The notes under the pieces are model-generated. The model worked only from the letters and a program-made list of their open reading frames with translations. It ran no database searches and was not told the DNA's origin. From the NCBI GenBank assembly GCA_905221605.1, contig CAJNDS010001979.1:1-20000 (forward strand): 20,000 nt of DNA. Direction: 5' to 3'. This DNA is from Symbiodinium natans. Taxonomy: Eukaryota > Sar > Dinophyceae > Suessiales > Symbiodiniaceae. A program made the translations under genes and the position numbers. The first letter of the stretch is position 1. Every line of letters begins with the position of its first letter. This document shows, one piece after another, positions 1-10,100 of the stretch.

Positions 1-614
1 ATGACTGTTGCTCTTGGCGTTAAGACCTGGAGCAATGCCTCTACCCTACCCCATCCAGTTTTGTGCCCGATTAAAGCCCCGACAACTCGTGAAGACCACT
101 TGGGGGTCAAAGAAAAGTGCTCCGAAAGTGATTGGGCAAGCGCACGTTCTCCAACGCACGAGATGGCACGGAGATTTGGTGCACTTATTTTCCATAGCAT
201 TGACACGGTAGCGCGAGGTTGAGTGGCAGCGTCCAGCCTTGCAATGACTTCAATGAGAGTCCATGCAAGTAGGAGTTTTTCCTCATCCAGATTTTCGACA
301 ATCTCGTGAATGATCAGTGGATTACCAAAGGAGACGCCTCGATATAAACGATCCTTATGGTACGGGGAAAGGGCTTCATTCGACTTGCTTTCATTTAAGA
401 GAGCCACGAGGATCGCTCCCGCTGCAAGGGAGGACTGTGAGTTCGAAGTCAGCTGTGCTGGAATGACTACCAATGGCTTCATGGTAACGCCAAGCCAGGA
501 GGCAGCGTGTGGCGGCCAGCATGTTTGGTTGTGCCCGGGCGTTCACAACTGGTCTGAGCCAAAGGTGCCGCCATCACGAAAGAGGGAGGGTGGTTGAAAT
601 GGGGACTACACGCA
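1..614. other. non-coding sequence downstream of ORF2 (3' UTR or flank)
   Basis: This stretch lies after the TGA of ORF2 of copy 1 on the minus strand. I see no minus-strand ORF of useful length. The plus-strand open frames at 1-222 and 310-597 have no recognisable domain. There is no poly(A), tandem 3' repeat or target-site duplication that would mark the end of the element, so the 3' boundary of copy 1 cannot be placed. Part is probably 3' UTR and the rest host flank. Confidence 0.5.
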
Positions 615-3600
615 TCACAACGAAGGGGGTGTTACCCACAATCCCCTACGCGGAACAGCTGTAACATCAACGCGTCTCCTTTTATCGTCTCTTTGCCTCT
701 CGACCTCTAGTATATCCTGAACTTCCAGGATGAGGCGCTTGGACACCCTGTTGGTGGTTGCCTTTGGGTGCTTTGGGAGAGCAGGGCTATGACACGCGAT
801 ACCCGCAGCGTTTAACGCATCAACTGCCGCATTAAATTCACTTTTCGTGGTGGTAATAGCAAAGACATCTTGTAGGTTAGCAAATTCCTGGTTAGGTGTG
901 ACCTGTGGATGACAGTGCTGCCCTACCTGGATGAGCTGAACCAACGCTTCAGTAGCCCCTTCGATGAAGGGTGAAACTGCGTTTCTATTTTTGACGTACG
1001 CCCCGTCATGTACCCAAAGCACTGTGCCTGCGCAGTACGGGAGCATTGCAGCGAGCCCTTTTCGCATTACGAAGCTTTCCGCAGCTTCAAGTGCAAAAGT
1101 TGCCCAATTCCTGTTGTTGACCCTTGCATCCGGTTGGTAAAATGGGATTCCTTGCTGGATCATACCCTGGAGGGTAGCTTTAGCCTGCGCCAAGTGTGCA
1201 AGAAAACTTGCCAATGCAGGGGGGATGGCATAAGCAGCAATACTACCTTCATAAACATGCCGAAGGAAAGCATTGCTGTCCATTCCAACTGCTCTTTGCA
1301 ACAAGTGTTTGGTTTGTACTGTTTGTGCTTTGGGCGCGCGTGCAAGATGACTACTAAATAGCTCCCTGGCTTCAAGCAACGTTGGGAGGGGTGGGTGAGT
1401 AGGGCTGTGACATGTAAGGAGGCGCAAAAGCGTATAATGCGCACCTTTCATGTCGATTTCAATTGCGTTCGGCCCGATGGCCAAGAAACGTGTTAGCCTT
1501 TTACTCGTTTGCCAGTGCCGTATGGCATAATATCTACCCTGTGGGTGCAAAGATGGCCTTCGATACTGGACCAGCCCTGGCCACGTTGTATCAAGCTCGG
1601 GGGGAGGTTTGATCCGATTGTAGAGGCAAAACCGCAAAAGCAGTTCCGGATTCCAAAGTGGGGGGGCCTCAAGAGAAATAGTTTCCGCTCCGGAATGCAA
1701 GTCCTGTATAGCTTGCAGGTGCCATTGCTTGGAAGGCAACAGAATAGGCGGAAAGCACTCAGTGTTTATTTGCATATGAGGCTGACCCTCACCCGAGTCA
1801 AAGAAGACATCTTCATGAAGGGGTGCTTCGTAGCGGAGACTGTTAGCCGCGATTCCTGCCAGGTGATCAGCGACTTTGTTGCCGACGCGAGGGACGTATG
1901 ACCAATGCACTGTAATGGGTGTGTGCGTTAACTTTTGCCACATGTTGTCCAGTTTTCGCACTAAGTCTTCCCTATGTAGTCTCAAGGCACCAGCAAAGTG
2001 CTTTACAATGTTGATGCAGTCGCCCTGAAGGATAACCTCCCTAATTTGATTGCTAGCAGCTAGAGATAATGCCTTGTCTAACGTTGCGTCAGCGGCGCAT
2101 ATTTCCGCAAACATAGAATCTGGACACGGCTGGAGTGGGATGGCAATCGTTTCAAGAATTACCGGGACTGGTCCGGGCGACCATACGATACCACCCGCAC
2201 CACCGATACCTTCTTGCACGTGGCAGCTGCCGTCAAATTGAGCAACAAGGTGGGTATCTTTGACAGGTTTGAACTCAACAATAAGTGGAGTACCTGCAGG
2301 GATTGGCCTTAATGCCGTAACTTTAAGGTGCAGATTGCCGCAATGACACATTTTAGGCCATAGAGCAACATTAGGGACGCCAAGGGTCTGTTGATACATA
2401 GGTGCAAGCAAGTAATGCTGTGCATCTAATGTTGCTAAGACATCCCCTATATTGGCATTCCTGGGGGAGACGGTAACACCTTGGGCGCTTGCTTTAATTA
2501 AGGCAGAAAGGGGATGTTTGACCTCAATATGGAGTCCTCCGTCGTTGCAACAGGGCTTGCAGCGTTCCGTGTCAACCCACCATGCCGGTAATGCTTTGGG
2601 AAGTAACATCCTCGGGATGGTATTCCAAAGACGTGACGCGAGCTTGGGTATGTTACTGATGTGTTTTGCCCGTTGCGGTGTCTCACACCATCCAGGGTGC
2701 CAGGTGCATTGCTGTTCCATAGTATATCTTCTTATGGTCGCAATCCATGCTAATAGGACGGCACAGAATTTCTTGTCAATCCCTCCCTCAACATTGATCT
2801 TAGGAAGGGCAGTGTGACACAGGGAGTCAAACGAGGCAGTGCCAGCATATCCCAATGTGACTAGGACAATAAAGAGGGAGGCTTTGGTGACCACACAAGC
2901 CGTAAGCCAATGCTCTGTTGTGTTTGCTCCCAGCCCACAGAGCAGGCAGTGGCTTTGGATGAAAGTACACTGGTGCTCATTGGGTATAGCTGCTCTGTAA
3001 GTAATGGTTCTAGCCGGAGCACCAGGCATTGCCGCACATTGCAGGAGTGGTGCTTGGTTAACATCACAGCAAGGCAGCATGCAGCTGATGGCATGGGCAA
3101 GGTCATCAGGGCAGCTTTGGTTGAGATGACAGAGTTTGCAGACTGGCATGCTGCCGAACCCATTGTCATACCAGAGCTCTTTCCCTGTTTGTTTGCGTAG
3201 GCAGACTCTACATTGCTCGTCCCTAGAGGCATATTGCCTGTACACAAAATATGCATCGGCTTCTTCAACAATGGCCCATCTAAGTGCGTAGCAACGAGTG
3301 ACATCCAAAGCCACGTTCTTTGGCGGGAGGTTTAGCGCAAGCAAAATGGCACATAGCTGTCTCTCATGTGCATGGTTCGCAACTTTTTGTCGAAGATATC
3401 CTTGCGCCTGAACACAAGCAGCATTGCGCAACACTGCTCTAAGCGCAATTTGCGCCTGCTTGAGCTTGCGACCGCCTGAGTGAGGGCTCACTCGAGGCAG
3501 CGCAGCAGATAGGGCATCATGGCACTTGCTTTTGAACTGCTCAATGATTGGTGAGTCTCCTAAGGAGACTGATTTCTGAATGGCTTGCCTGGCTTGCACA

Positions 3601-6600
3601 AGCAACGAATGGTAGAAGGGTAGGTTGGCCGCATGGGCATTTTCAAGGTCATGCAGGATAACGTTTAAAGCCCATTTGCCTCTCCAGCGCAGCAGTAGGC
3701 CAACTTTAGATAATATGGCGCCTATCTCAGGATCCATTGCCCTAGGCGCTTTGATAAAATCAAAAACGCCCGCCATATGTTTGGCCTGAATCCAGGGACG
3801 CCTCAAAATAGTTGAGCTGGCAATAGCTAGTGCTTTGAGCAAATGCCTTTTGGTGAAGGCGTACAAGGAATTGCAGGAAAGAGGGCAAGAGGCAATGAAG
3901 GCCGTATGGAATTGAATCCTGGCAGGCATTGATGCAGTAAGGGAAAGAGCTTGCTTATTCCTTCTCAACATATTGCACAAGGCCTTATCAAGGATCAGCA
4001 TGCGCAAGGAAACATCTGACATTTTCCTTTGTCCAACCCAATGGATTTCATCAATGGACGTTGCTTGCTCCCATTCATATTTTGACATGCGGCCACGCAG
4101 GATAAAGCCCAACATTGTTGCAGTCTCAGCAATAATCTTAGACCCCCAAGGCGTCATGTCGAGGAGAAGGATATCAGCAGTTTTGAAGGGCTTGTTGGTA
4201 AGAATAGAAGTTTTGCATTTGCATTTGCAAGGCGATGCAATAATGCAAGCCAACAAAGCCTGGAAATTTTGCTGTTGTGTGCACATGCAAAGCAGCATAT
4301 CGCTAGACAGGACGTAGCATTTGCTTCCGCTTACTAAGAGCAGTCCGTGTCGCACGTCAAGCCTAGTCAAGGACATCCTCATTGCTTGGTCGAGGCTGTA
4401 GATGTTCTGTTGAAGCAGTAAGCGCAAGGCTTGATGCAATGAGGGACCTCCAATGGTGAGAGTATTGCTCGGTGGAAGCTGTTTGGACTCAATCCAAGCG
4501 ACACCAAATTGGGCTATGCATGCTCTGACATCCCCAGGGAGAACCTGTAAAGAAATAAACCCTGCTTGGAAGCATTGGTGACGGAGAACTTGTAACCCCG
4601 CGCTGTGCACTGGTTCGAAAGTTCTTTGTGCCTTTTCCACCCAATGCAGGCCTTTGGAGGCAGCGCTGTTATCGTCCATGTAAGCCGTTAGTCTTATGAA
4701 GGAAGAAATGTCGTGCAGCGCCCAAATCAAGGGATCTAAGGCGAGACAGAAAAGGACAACAGAAGTCGCCCTTCCCATAGCAAGGCCTTGGTGGATGGAG
4801 ATAGGCTCGAGCAAGAAACCTTGCACTTTATGCTGGGTGCGCCTCCCAAACATAAGGTGGATGACGTAAGCTTTGATCCAGGCAGGGGCAGCTCTTGCCG
4901 CTAAGCACTGTAGTACCCACCAGGGATTCACCCGTTCAAAGGCCTTGGCAAAGTCGGAAAGCATGACTGTGTACTGGGCATCTTTGAGCTCCAAGTAGTG
5001 TTGCATTTGGGCATAATTTGCCTGTGGTTCTTTGAAGTGATTAAGAAGAGCCTGGGCAGGATGTAGCGAGTCTTTGAAAGACTCAGCAAGGACAGCGTAG
5101 ATTGCGGAGTCAATGATTCGATCACAAGTATCGGGCATGTCTAGTGGCCTGTAGTTGTCCGCGTACGCACCCTTGTCTGCCTTGGGAATGAAGACTAAGG
5201 CCTGAAGCGGATGATCAGCTTGAGACAAGCACATCTCCCACATATGATCCCCAAGTAAGTTGGCAAAATAACTCGGATTTTGCCTATAGAAGGCATAGGG
5301 CACACCATCGGGACCCGGGGAAGAATCCTTGGTGGTAATAATGGCCTTGAAGATGATGCTTTCATCTGGTAAGTCAGCCGGCACGAAGGGGGCCCTTTGC
5401 GCATATGGCTGTAGGAGTTTGTCCCACTGGTTATCGTATTGACAAGGGAAGTGGTGCCAAAAGGCTCTAGTTGCCCTTAGTGCAGCATCAAACTGACTCA
5501 TAGATGTGATCAGCTGGCCATTTTCGCTTCTGACCTGTTGCGAATCGATGATTCGAGGGCAGATCTTCCTGAAGGCCTGCCACTTAATTTTAGACTTATC
5601 AACCTGCAAATCTCTTTGAGCAACCAGGGAACGAAGACTTGGTGAGGGGGCAGTTTTCAGCTCTGCACCAAGGTGTAGCCGATTAAGCGCTTCTTGAAGC
5701 CAATGTCTCGGGAGCTCGGCTGAACCATTACCTGACGGCGTGAAAGGGGGTATGGTGATATGCCTGGCTAAAGATGTGACGGTGCTTGCGTTGACACCGA
5801 CAGTCGCACCAGTGCTCCTGTTCAAAAGGCGTACCAACTTCCTAATTAATGCAGCAATTGAGTTTCCAGCTTGGGCACGTAGGTTTGCATGCCACAAGAA
5901 ACATGTGGCTTTTTGTGCAACAAGCGCGTCAGAAGGGCAGAGTTTTTGACCTTTGTTCTGCTCTTCAATCAAGCGGGCTTTAGTGCAATTAATTAGTTTA
6001 CGAAGAAGAAGGTGCGAAGGGCTAGTCTCCGCAGCCTCGATGCCAGGCAAGTCAGTAGTCGCAGGTGGAACAGAAAAAGCCGCAGCAGGAACTGTCCGAA
6101 CAGGTATCGCCGGGACATCTTTGTCAAGCTTATGCTTCGGCCGAAACCGAATCTTTACCAAGTGATGTCCTCCAGTTACTTTTTTGTGCTTCCAAGAGAC
6201 AGAACAGATCTTGGCGGACAAGTACAGCGAGCTGGAAATAAGGTAATGGTCAAGGTGACTGCAGGTAGAGCCTTGCTCGAAAGTTGGCCCGTCAGACTTG
6301 CATTCAATCATGTCGCCTTGAGCAAGGAGATGTGCATACTCACCCTCCTTCTGCTGATTAACAGCATTGAAGTCCCCCCCAAGGACAACCACATGAGTTG
6401 CATCCTTGACAAAAGCACTAAGTGCAGGGAAGAGCTTCCCCCATTGATCAGGGTGCCAATAAACCGACAGGAGCCAGTAGCAGACAGACCGAAATCTGAC
6501 CAGTACGGCAAGGGCAAAACCAGGCACAAGGTCAACAGTTTCTACGACTTTATAGTCCTGTGGCAAACAGACAGCAACTCCTCCAGAGTGTCCAGATTCC

Positions 6601-7118
6601 TTCCAAATAGCGAGAGAGGCAATCGTATTTATTCTGGCTGTTGCCTGTCTGAATCGGTGTAAACAGGCAGCATTCCATTTGGTTTCCTGCAAAAGCACGG
6701 GCGTTTGGTGAGCCAACGCACCAATGGTACGAAGCTTGGCAAGGCCAATAGTGTCGAAGGTACATAGCGAGGTAACGTTCCAACTAACGACAGCCTGCAG
6801 CTTGCACGGCTCCTTTGGGATCGTGTCGAAGTAAGGAACAAGCCTGTCAGCTATGAGATTCAGTGCAAGTTCAAGCTCTTCTGTCGGGAGCTGAAGATTG
6901 ATAGCAGCGATTAGGTTAAAAGGTCGGCTGTCATTGGCCATGAGAGCAAGCTTCAGCTCACGTGTTGTGGGATAGGTGAGTGGCAGGTTGTAGGCAAGGA
7001 GAATGCTGTTGAGGGATCTGACACGTGCGCGATGTCTACGACAAGCAACATAGGCATTGAGGTGATCAAGGAAGGTCGTAGACCTTGCCTTGATCACCAC
7101 GTCACGAATCGTCGTCAT
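615..7118 (-). CDS. ORF2: EEP endonuclease - reverse transcriptase - zinc knuckles - RNase H - polymerase-like C-terminal domain (copy 1)
   Basis: A 2167-residue ORF2 polyprotein that would nick target DNA and reverse-transcribe the element RNA. The start chosen is the first ATG in frame, which overlaps the ORF1 stop as ATGA; the frame is also open upstream to 7154, where the codon is TTG. Endonuclease, about residues 105-330: WN at 113-114, E145 in QETKW, GGDFN with D249 and N251, SHLD with D290, and H318-H319 in place of the usual Asp-His pair. RT, about 590-830: SPGPDG at 600-605, D722 in SDFAKAF, a divergent motif B at 778-790, YMDD at 813-816. Cys/His knuckles follow: C1327, C1330, H1342, C1346, then a clear C-X2-C-X8-H-X4-C (C1391, C1394, H1403, C1408). 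RNase H: D1629, E1672, D1700, and N1747/D1751 in GNKVAD. The last 380 residues have ID-x-KGAHYT at about 1888-1896 and VHDG at 2036-2039, and end in a basic tail (KRRR, 2146-2149). At over 2100 residues it is long for a LINE ORF2. Confidence 0.9.
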   Translation of the reverse strand: MTTIRDVVIKARSTTFLDHLNAYVACRRHRARVRSLNSILLAYNLPLTYPTTRELKLALMANDSRPFNLIAAINLQLPTEELELALNLIADRLVPYFDTIPKEPCKLQAVVSWNVTSLCTFDTIGLAKLRTIGALAHQTPVLLQETKWNAACLHRFRQATARINTIASLAIWKESGHSGGVAVCLPQDYKVVETVDLVPGFALAVLVRFRSVCYWLLSVYWHPDQWGKLFPALSAFVKDATHVVVLGGDFNAVNQQKEGEYAHLLAQGDMIECKSDGPTFEQGSTCSHLDHYLISSSLYLSAKICSVSWKHKKVTGGHHLVKIRFRPKHKLDKDVPAIPVRTVPAAAFSVPPATTDLPGIEAAETSPSHLLLRKLINCTKARLIEEQNKGQKLCPSDALVAQKATCFLWHANLRAQAGNSIAALIRKLVRLLNRSTGATVGVNASTVTSLARHITIPPFTPSGNGSAELPRHWLQEALNRLHLGAELKTAPSPSLRSLVAQRDLQVDKSKIKWQAFRKICPRIIDSQQVRSENGQLITSMSQFDAALRATRAFWHHFPCQYDNQWDKLLQPYAQRAPFVPADLPDESIIFKAIITTKDSSPGPDGVPYAFYRQNPSYFANLLGDHMWEMCLSQADHPLQALVFIPKADKGAYADNYRPLDMPDTCDRIIDSAIYAVLAESFKDSLHPAQALLNHFKEPQANYAQMQHYLELKDAQYTVMLSDFAKAFERVNPWWVLQCLAARAAPAWIKAYVIHLMFGRRTQHKVQGFLLEPISIHQGLAMGRATSVVLFCLALDPLIWALHDISSFIRLTAYMDDNSAASKGLHWVEKAQRTFEPVHSAGLQVLRHQCFQAGFISLQVLPGDVRACIAQFGVAWIESKQLPPSNTLTIGGPSLHQALRLLLQQNIYSLDQAMRMSLTRLDVRHGLLLVSGSKCYVLSSDMLLCMCTQQQNFQALLACIIASPCKCKCKTSILTNKPFKTADILLLDMTPWGSKIIAETATMLGFILRGRMSKYEWEQATSIDEIHWVGQRKMSDVSLRMLILDKALCNMLRRNKQALSLTASMPARIQFHTAFIASCPLSCNSLYAFTKRHLLKALAIASSTILRRPWIQAKHMAGVFDFIKAPRAMDPEIGAILSKVGLLLRWRGKWALNVILHDLENAHAANLPFYHSLLVQARQAIQKSVSLGDSPIIEQFKSKCHDALSAALPRVSPHSGGRKLKQAQIALRAVLRNAACVQAQGYLRQKVANHAHERQLCAILLALNLPPKNVALDVTRCYALRWAIVEEADAYFVYRQYASRDEQCRVCLRKQTGKELWYDNGFGSMPVCKLCHLNQSCPDDLAHAISCMLPCCDVNQAPLLQCAAMPGAPARTITYRAAIPNEHQCTFIQSHCLLCGLGANTTEHWLTACVVTKASLFIVLVTLGYAGTASFDSLCHTALPKINVEGGIDKKFCAVLLAWIATIRRYTMEQQCTWHPGWCETPQRAKHISNIPKLASRLWNTIPRMLLPKALPAWWVDTERCKPCCNDGGLHIEVKHPLSALIKASAQGVTVSPRNANIGDVLATLDAQHYLLAPMYQQTLGVPNVALWPKMCHCGNLHLKVTALRPIPAGTPLIVEFKPVKDTHLVAQFDGSCHVQEGIGGAGGIVWSPGPVPVILETIAIPLQPCPDSMFAEICAADATLDKALSLAASNQIREVILQGDCINIVKHFAGALRLHREDLVRKLDNMWQKLTHTPITVHWSYVPRVGNKVADHLAGIAANSLRYEAPLHEDVFFDSGEGQPHMQINTECFPPILLPSKQWHLQAIQDLHSGAETISLEAPPLWNPELLLRFCLYNRIKPPPELDTTWPGLVQYRRPSLHPQGRYYAIRHWQTSKRLTRFLAIGPNAIEIDMKGAHYTLLRLLTCHSPTHPPLPTLLEARELFSSHLARAPKAQTVQTKHLLQRAVGMDSNAFLRHVYEGSIAAYAIPPALASFLAHLAQAKATLQGMIQQGIPFYQPDARVNNRNWATFALEAAESFVMRKGLAAMLPYCAGTVLWVHDGAYVKNRNAVSPFIEGATEALVQLIQVGQHCHPQVTPNQEFANLQDVFAITTTKSEFNAAVDALNAAGIACHSPALPKHPKATTNRVSKRLILEVQDILEVERQRDDKRRRVDVTAVPRRGLWVTPPSL
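7061..7098 (-). promoter_or_regulatory. 17-bp hairpin just inside ORF2 (copy 1)
   Basis: The arms 7061-7077 and 7081-7098 are complementary over 17 base pairs, with a single bulged G and a 3-nt loop. In the sense RNA the stem begins 16 nt after the last base of the ORF1 stop codon. It encodes residues near the ORF2 N-terminus. Position and strength suggest a role in ORF2 translation. The structure is seen directly; its function is inferred. Confidence 0.7.
7115..7118 (-). promoter_or_regulatory. ATGA stop-start overlap of ORF1 and ORF2 (copy 1)
   Basis: The ORF1 TGA (7117-7115) shares two bases with the ORF2 ATG (7118-7116), giving ATGA on the minus strand. This ATG is the first in the ORF2 frame. 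Stop-start overlaps of this kind drive termination-reinitiation of ORF2 in some non-LTR elements, for example SART1 (UAAUG). Confidence 0.75.
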
Positions 7119-7123
7119 AGGGG

Positions 7124-7130
7124 CAAAGGG
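7124..7130 (-). promoter_or_regulatory. candidate -1 slippery heptamer C-CCT-TTG (copy 1)
   Basis: In the ORF1 reading phase the sequence is C CCT TTG, which fits X XXY YYZ. It lies two sense codons (CCC, CTA) before the ORF1 stop. ORF2 is in the -1 frame, and slippage would join ORF1 to ORF2 as PFAPM. The downstream hairpin starts 25 nt after the heptamer, further than the usual 5-9 nt, and Z is G, so efficiency is uncertain. Confidence 0.35.
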
Positions 7131-10100
7131 TCCCGATGGACCCCATAGAAGCAATGGTAGACAGCAGGTTGCCGATCGTAGACATAAATGCGCAGTGCCT
7201 TTTCTTGGGTGGGAATTGTGGAGGGGATGTTGTTGTGGGTGACAGTCTGTTGATGCACCGTACCTTGCTTATATGTGGTGTAATGTGCGCCTCGTGCATC
7301 AATACCAATATACACAGCCTGTCGACACGGTAGAGCAAGCTTAGCAAAGCAAGAGAAGTCGCGCAAGACCTCGCTAAGCCAGGCTTCGTTCGAGTTGCAA
7401 TCTGAAGCAAAGGCTTTACTGGTATGATTCTCAGCAAAGTATGGGGTTAAGAAGAGCGCAAAGAGTTCCCTTTGCCCAAGGTAAGGGGAACAGAGGATAG
7501 TATGGCCGTGCAAATGCAAGGCAGCTTCGTTACCCTCAAATATCAGACAAGGCGTAGGTAGCTGGCTGTTCTCTTCGATTACTTTGTGAAGGAAGGTGCC
7601 AGGGCTGGCTCCTCTTCGTTCAATGTCAACGACCTCAATGATCGATGCTTGGGTAAGCGCATGCACAGTATCACGAGCCTGGGAAGCATTGAGCATTGCT
7701 AAGGCACATTGATCATCTTGTTCGACATATAGGAAGAAGTCGACTGGCGGAGACTTCTTGCCGGCGTTGGCATCTTTCAAGTGCTGCACATAGAGAGTAT
7801 TTTGCTGTCCCTTTACAAGGAGGAATTGAGGGATGAACTCGTCTCTATACGCGACAAACTCAAGATGCAACGCTTTGAGAAAGCTGATCAGGCACCACCC
7901 TTGTGCAGGGAAGTCAAGAAAATGTAAGGCAAACTTGGCACCGAGATTCGCAACAGTCTCTCTGCACAAATTGGCCATGACATTGCGTCTCGATCCACAC
8001 AAAAGTTGTAATTGAGGGTCGACAATTTGCAAGACACGCTGGATGGCCGATGGGATTCCTTTTTCTTGCAATAAGTCTTGCGTTTGATGGTATCGAGTTT
8101 CGTCACAAAGGAAATTCCTCTAGGAATGCCGGACGCGCTCTCTCTAATGCCTTGGAATTTACCTTGGCCGGGGGTATACTCCAGAGCAACAGGTTTATTG
8201 ACAATTAAACCTTGTTTGATCCAGCCAACAGCATTAAGTTCATCGCATGGAAAAGGCGCATGAAACTTATGCGAAAACTTGTCTTGTAGCTTAACAGCTG
8301 TAGTAGCAGCAAGAACTTGTTGGCCATAGCTAGGCCAGTATTGGAGAAACTGTGAGAGGGGAAGCGGCTTCCAATGACTGTCGGGGTTTTCATTCAGTAA
8401 CTCTCGAAGGGATGTGTGTTTGATCGCAGCTTTGAGAGCACCAGGGTAGAAGCAGTTCCCAACAATGGAAGCAATACACATATCATTAATGTGTTCTTCC
8501 ACATCTGCAAGCCAGATATCGAGTTCAGCATCTCTCAACATTTCCTTGTAGTGAGCAACCCTGAAGGGAGGAATGCCACTATCACCGATAAGGAAAGCAT
8601 TTTCTGCACGGAGAAGTTCGTAATTAGTTTCAGCAAAGCGATCCATTGCTGCAAGGCTTGGGACGTCCGCTTGAAGAGAAAGCTTCTGAACATCTGTTAC
8701 AAAGCGCAGGCCAATGGGTCCATCAGGAACAAATTTTTCCCATTGAAGATTTGGAACCCCATTGGAGGTATTAGCCGCTTGTGAGAATTGCCTCTGGAAG
8801 GCTTCAGCTCCGCCGAAGCTGGGTACATGGTAAAGAAGGGCAGAGGGGTGGTAAAAATATGCAGCCAATCGAAGCCCCTTCTCGCGATCAAAGCGTTTGG
8901 GACGAAGCCAAGGCTTGAACTTTTCGCCAGGGGGTTTTATTCCGCACATGTGTTCCGCAACAGGACGCCATCCTTGGAACCACGGAGTGGGGCGATTGCT
9001 GAAGGTGCCAATTTGCTCATATCTAGTAAAGAATTTTCTTTTCCTTTCAACATGGCCGAATGTAGCTCCAGCAATATGATGGCAGCAACAATCACGTATT
9101 CCGAAGATCTGCTGAATGAAGCTCTGGTGGATGGGCTTCATAGACCCAGCATTTTCAAGGAAGATGTGCACGCACTGAAGGATACTGGGTTCAATGCTTT
9201 GGAATGCAAGCAAAATCGCGTATAAGACAAGCATGTGTTGCGAGCGGTCTCCCAGAAGTCCTAATCCACCTGAGCTGGACCCTGCAACAGTGAGATCTTG
9301 GCAGGGGGAACCGGCGGGAATGATGATGGCTGTTTTTTGTGGATGAATCCTTCCCAGGAAGGACAAACATTCACGCAGCAATCGGTAATCCTCTTTAAGT
9401 AGAGTCCAAACGTCATCAATTGCGATCGATGGCACACGGTGCGAGTCAAGAGCCCATCTTTGGCTTTTGTCATAGTCATACTTATGGCATATGAGGGCGC
9501 GAAGGACGCTGTCACTTTCTGCACTCACAGCCGCAACAGGTTGTTGCTTGAGGCATTCAACGGTGACAGCACGTGATATTCCACATCCATCAAAAAGCGA
9601 TAAGATGATGTAACGTTCAACACCGAGTGCGACCTGTATGCAGTCTTCCGATGAGACAGCATTAATTTGATTGTTCCTGCTTCCAATTTTACCATCTTTT
9701 CTCTTGGAGACAGGCTTGGCATTGTTAAGCTTATCGAGGCTTTTCTTGACTCTACGCATCTGAGAATTAGAGCTCAAGTCGGGCTTGGCTTTAAGGGGCT
9801 GACTGCCCCTATCAGAGCCATTCTTCTCAGAGTTCAGCGCAGTTTGAACTTCATGTTGTTGCGGTCTCTGTTCTTCATCGGAATCAGTAGCAATGGAGTG
9901 CACTTCAGGAAGAGATGCACTATCAAGTTGTGTCGCCAGAGCAGTACTAGGGTCGGGTTGGAGACTAACACTGGCTTGGTGTTCTGACTCCTCATCGAGT
10001 TTGCCCTTTTGGGCGAGAGTAAATTCAGTACCGCTTTTACATTCCTGTGCTTGTGGCAGAAGATGGGCACAGGACGGATTAGGCAAGCCAAAATCATCCT

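Noticed and set aside
555-563. Minus-strand TTTGGCTCA resembling the end of the dinoflagellate spliced leader
   Set aside because: Only 9 bases match, the rest of the leader is absent, and it lies 3' of ORF2 where a relict leader is not expected.
1-597. Plus-strand open frames at 1-222 and 310-597 as genes
   Set aside because: They are short, show no domain or supporting signal, and the first runs off the window edge.
6012-6662. Plus-strand open frame of 216 codons, and many similar ones at 8788-9225, 13077-13607 and 15734-16171
   Set aside because: These are antisense to the conserved ORF1/ORF2 domains, repeat in both copies only because the DNA does, and show no domain of their own.
8090-8110. 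Frameshift in copy 1 ORF1 as a programmed site
   Set aside because: Copy 2 has the extra C and reads straight through, so this is a simple 1-base deletion, or a sequencing error, in copy 1.
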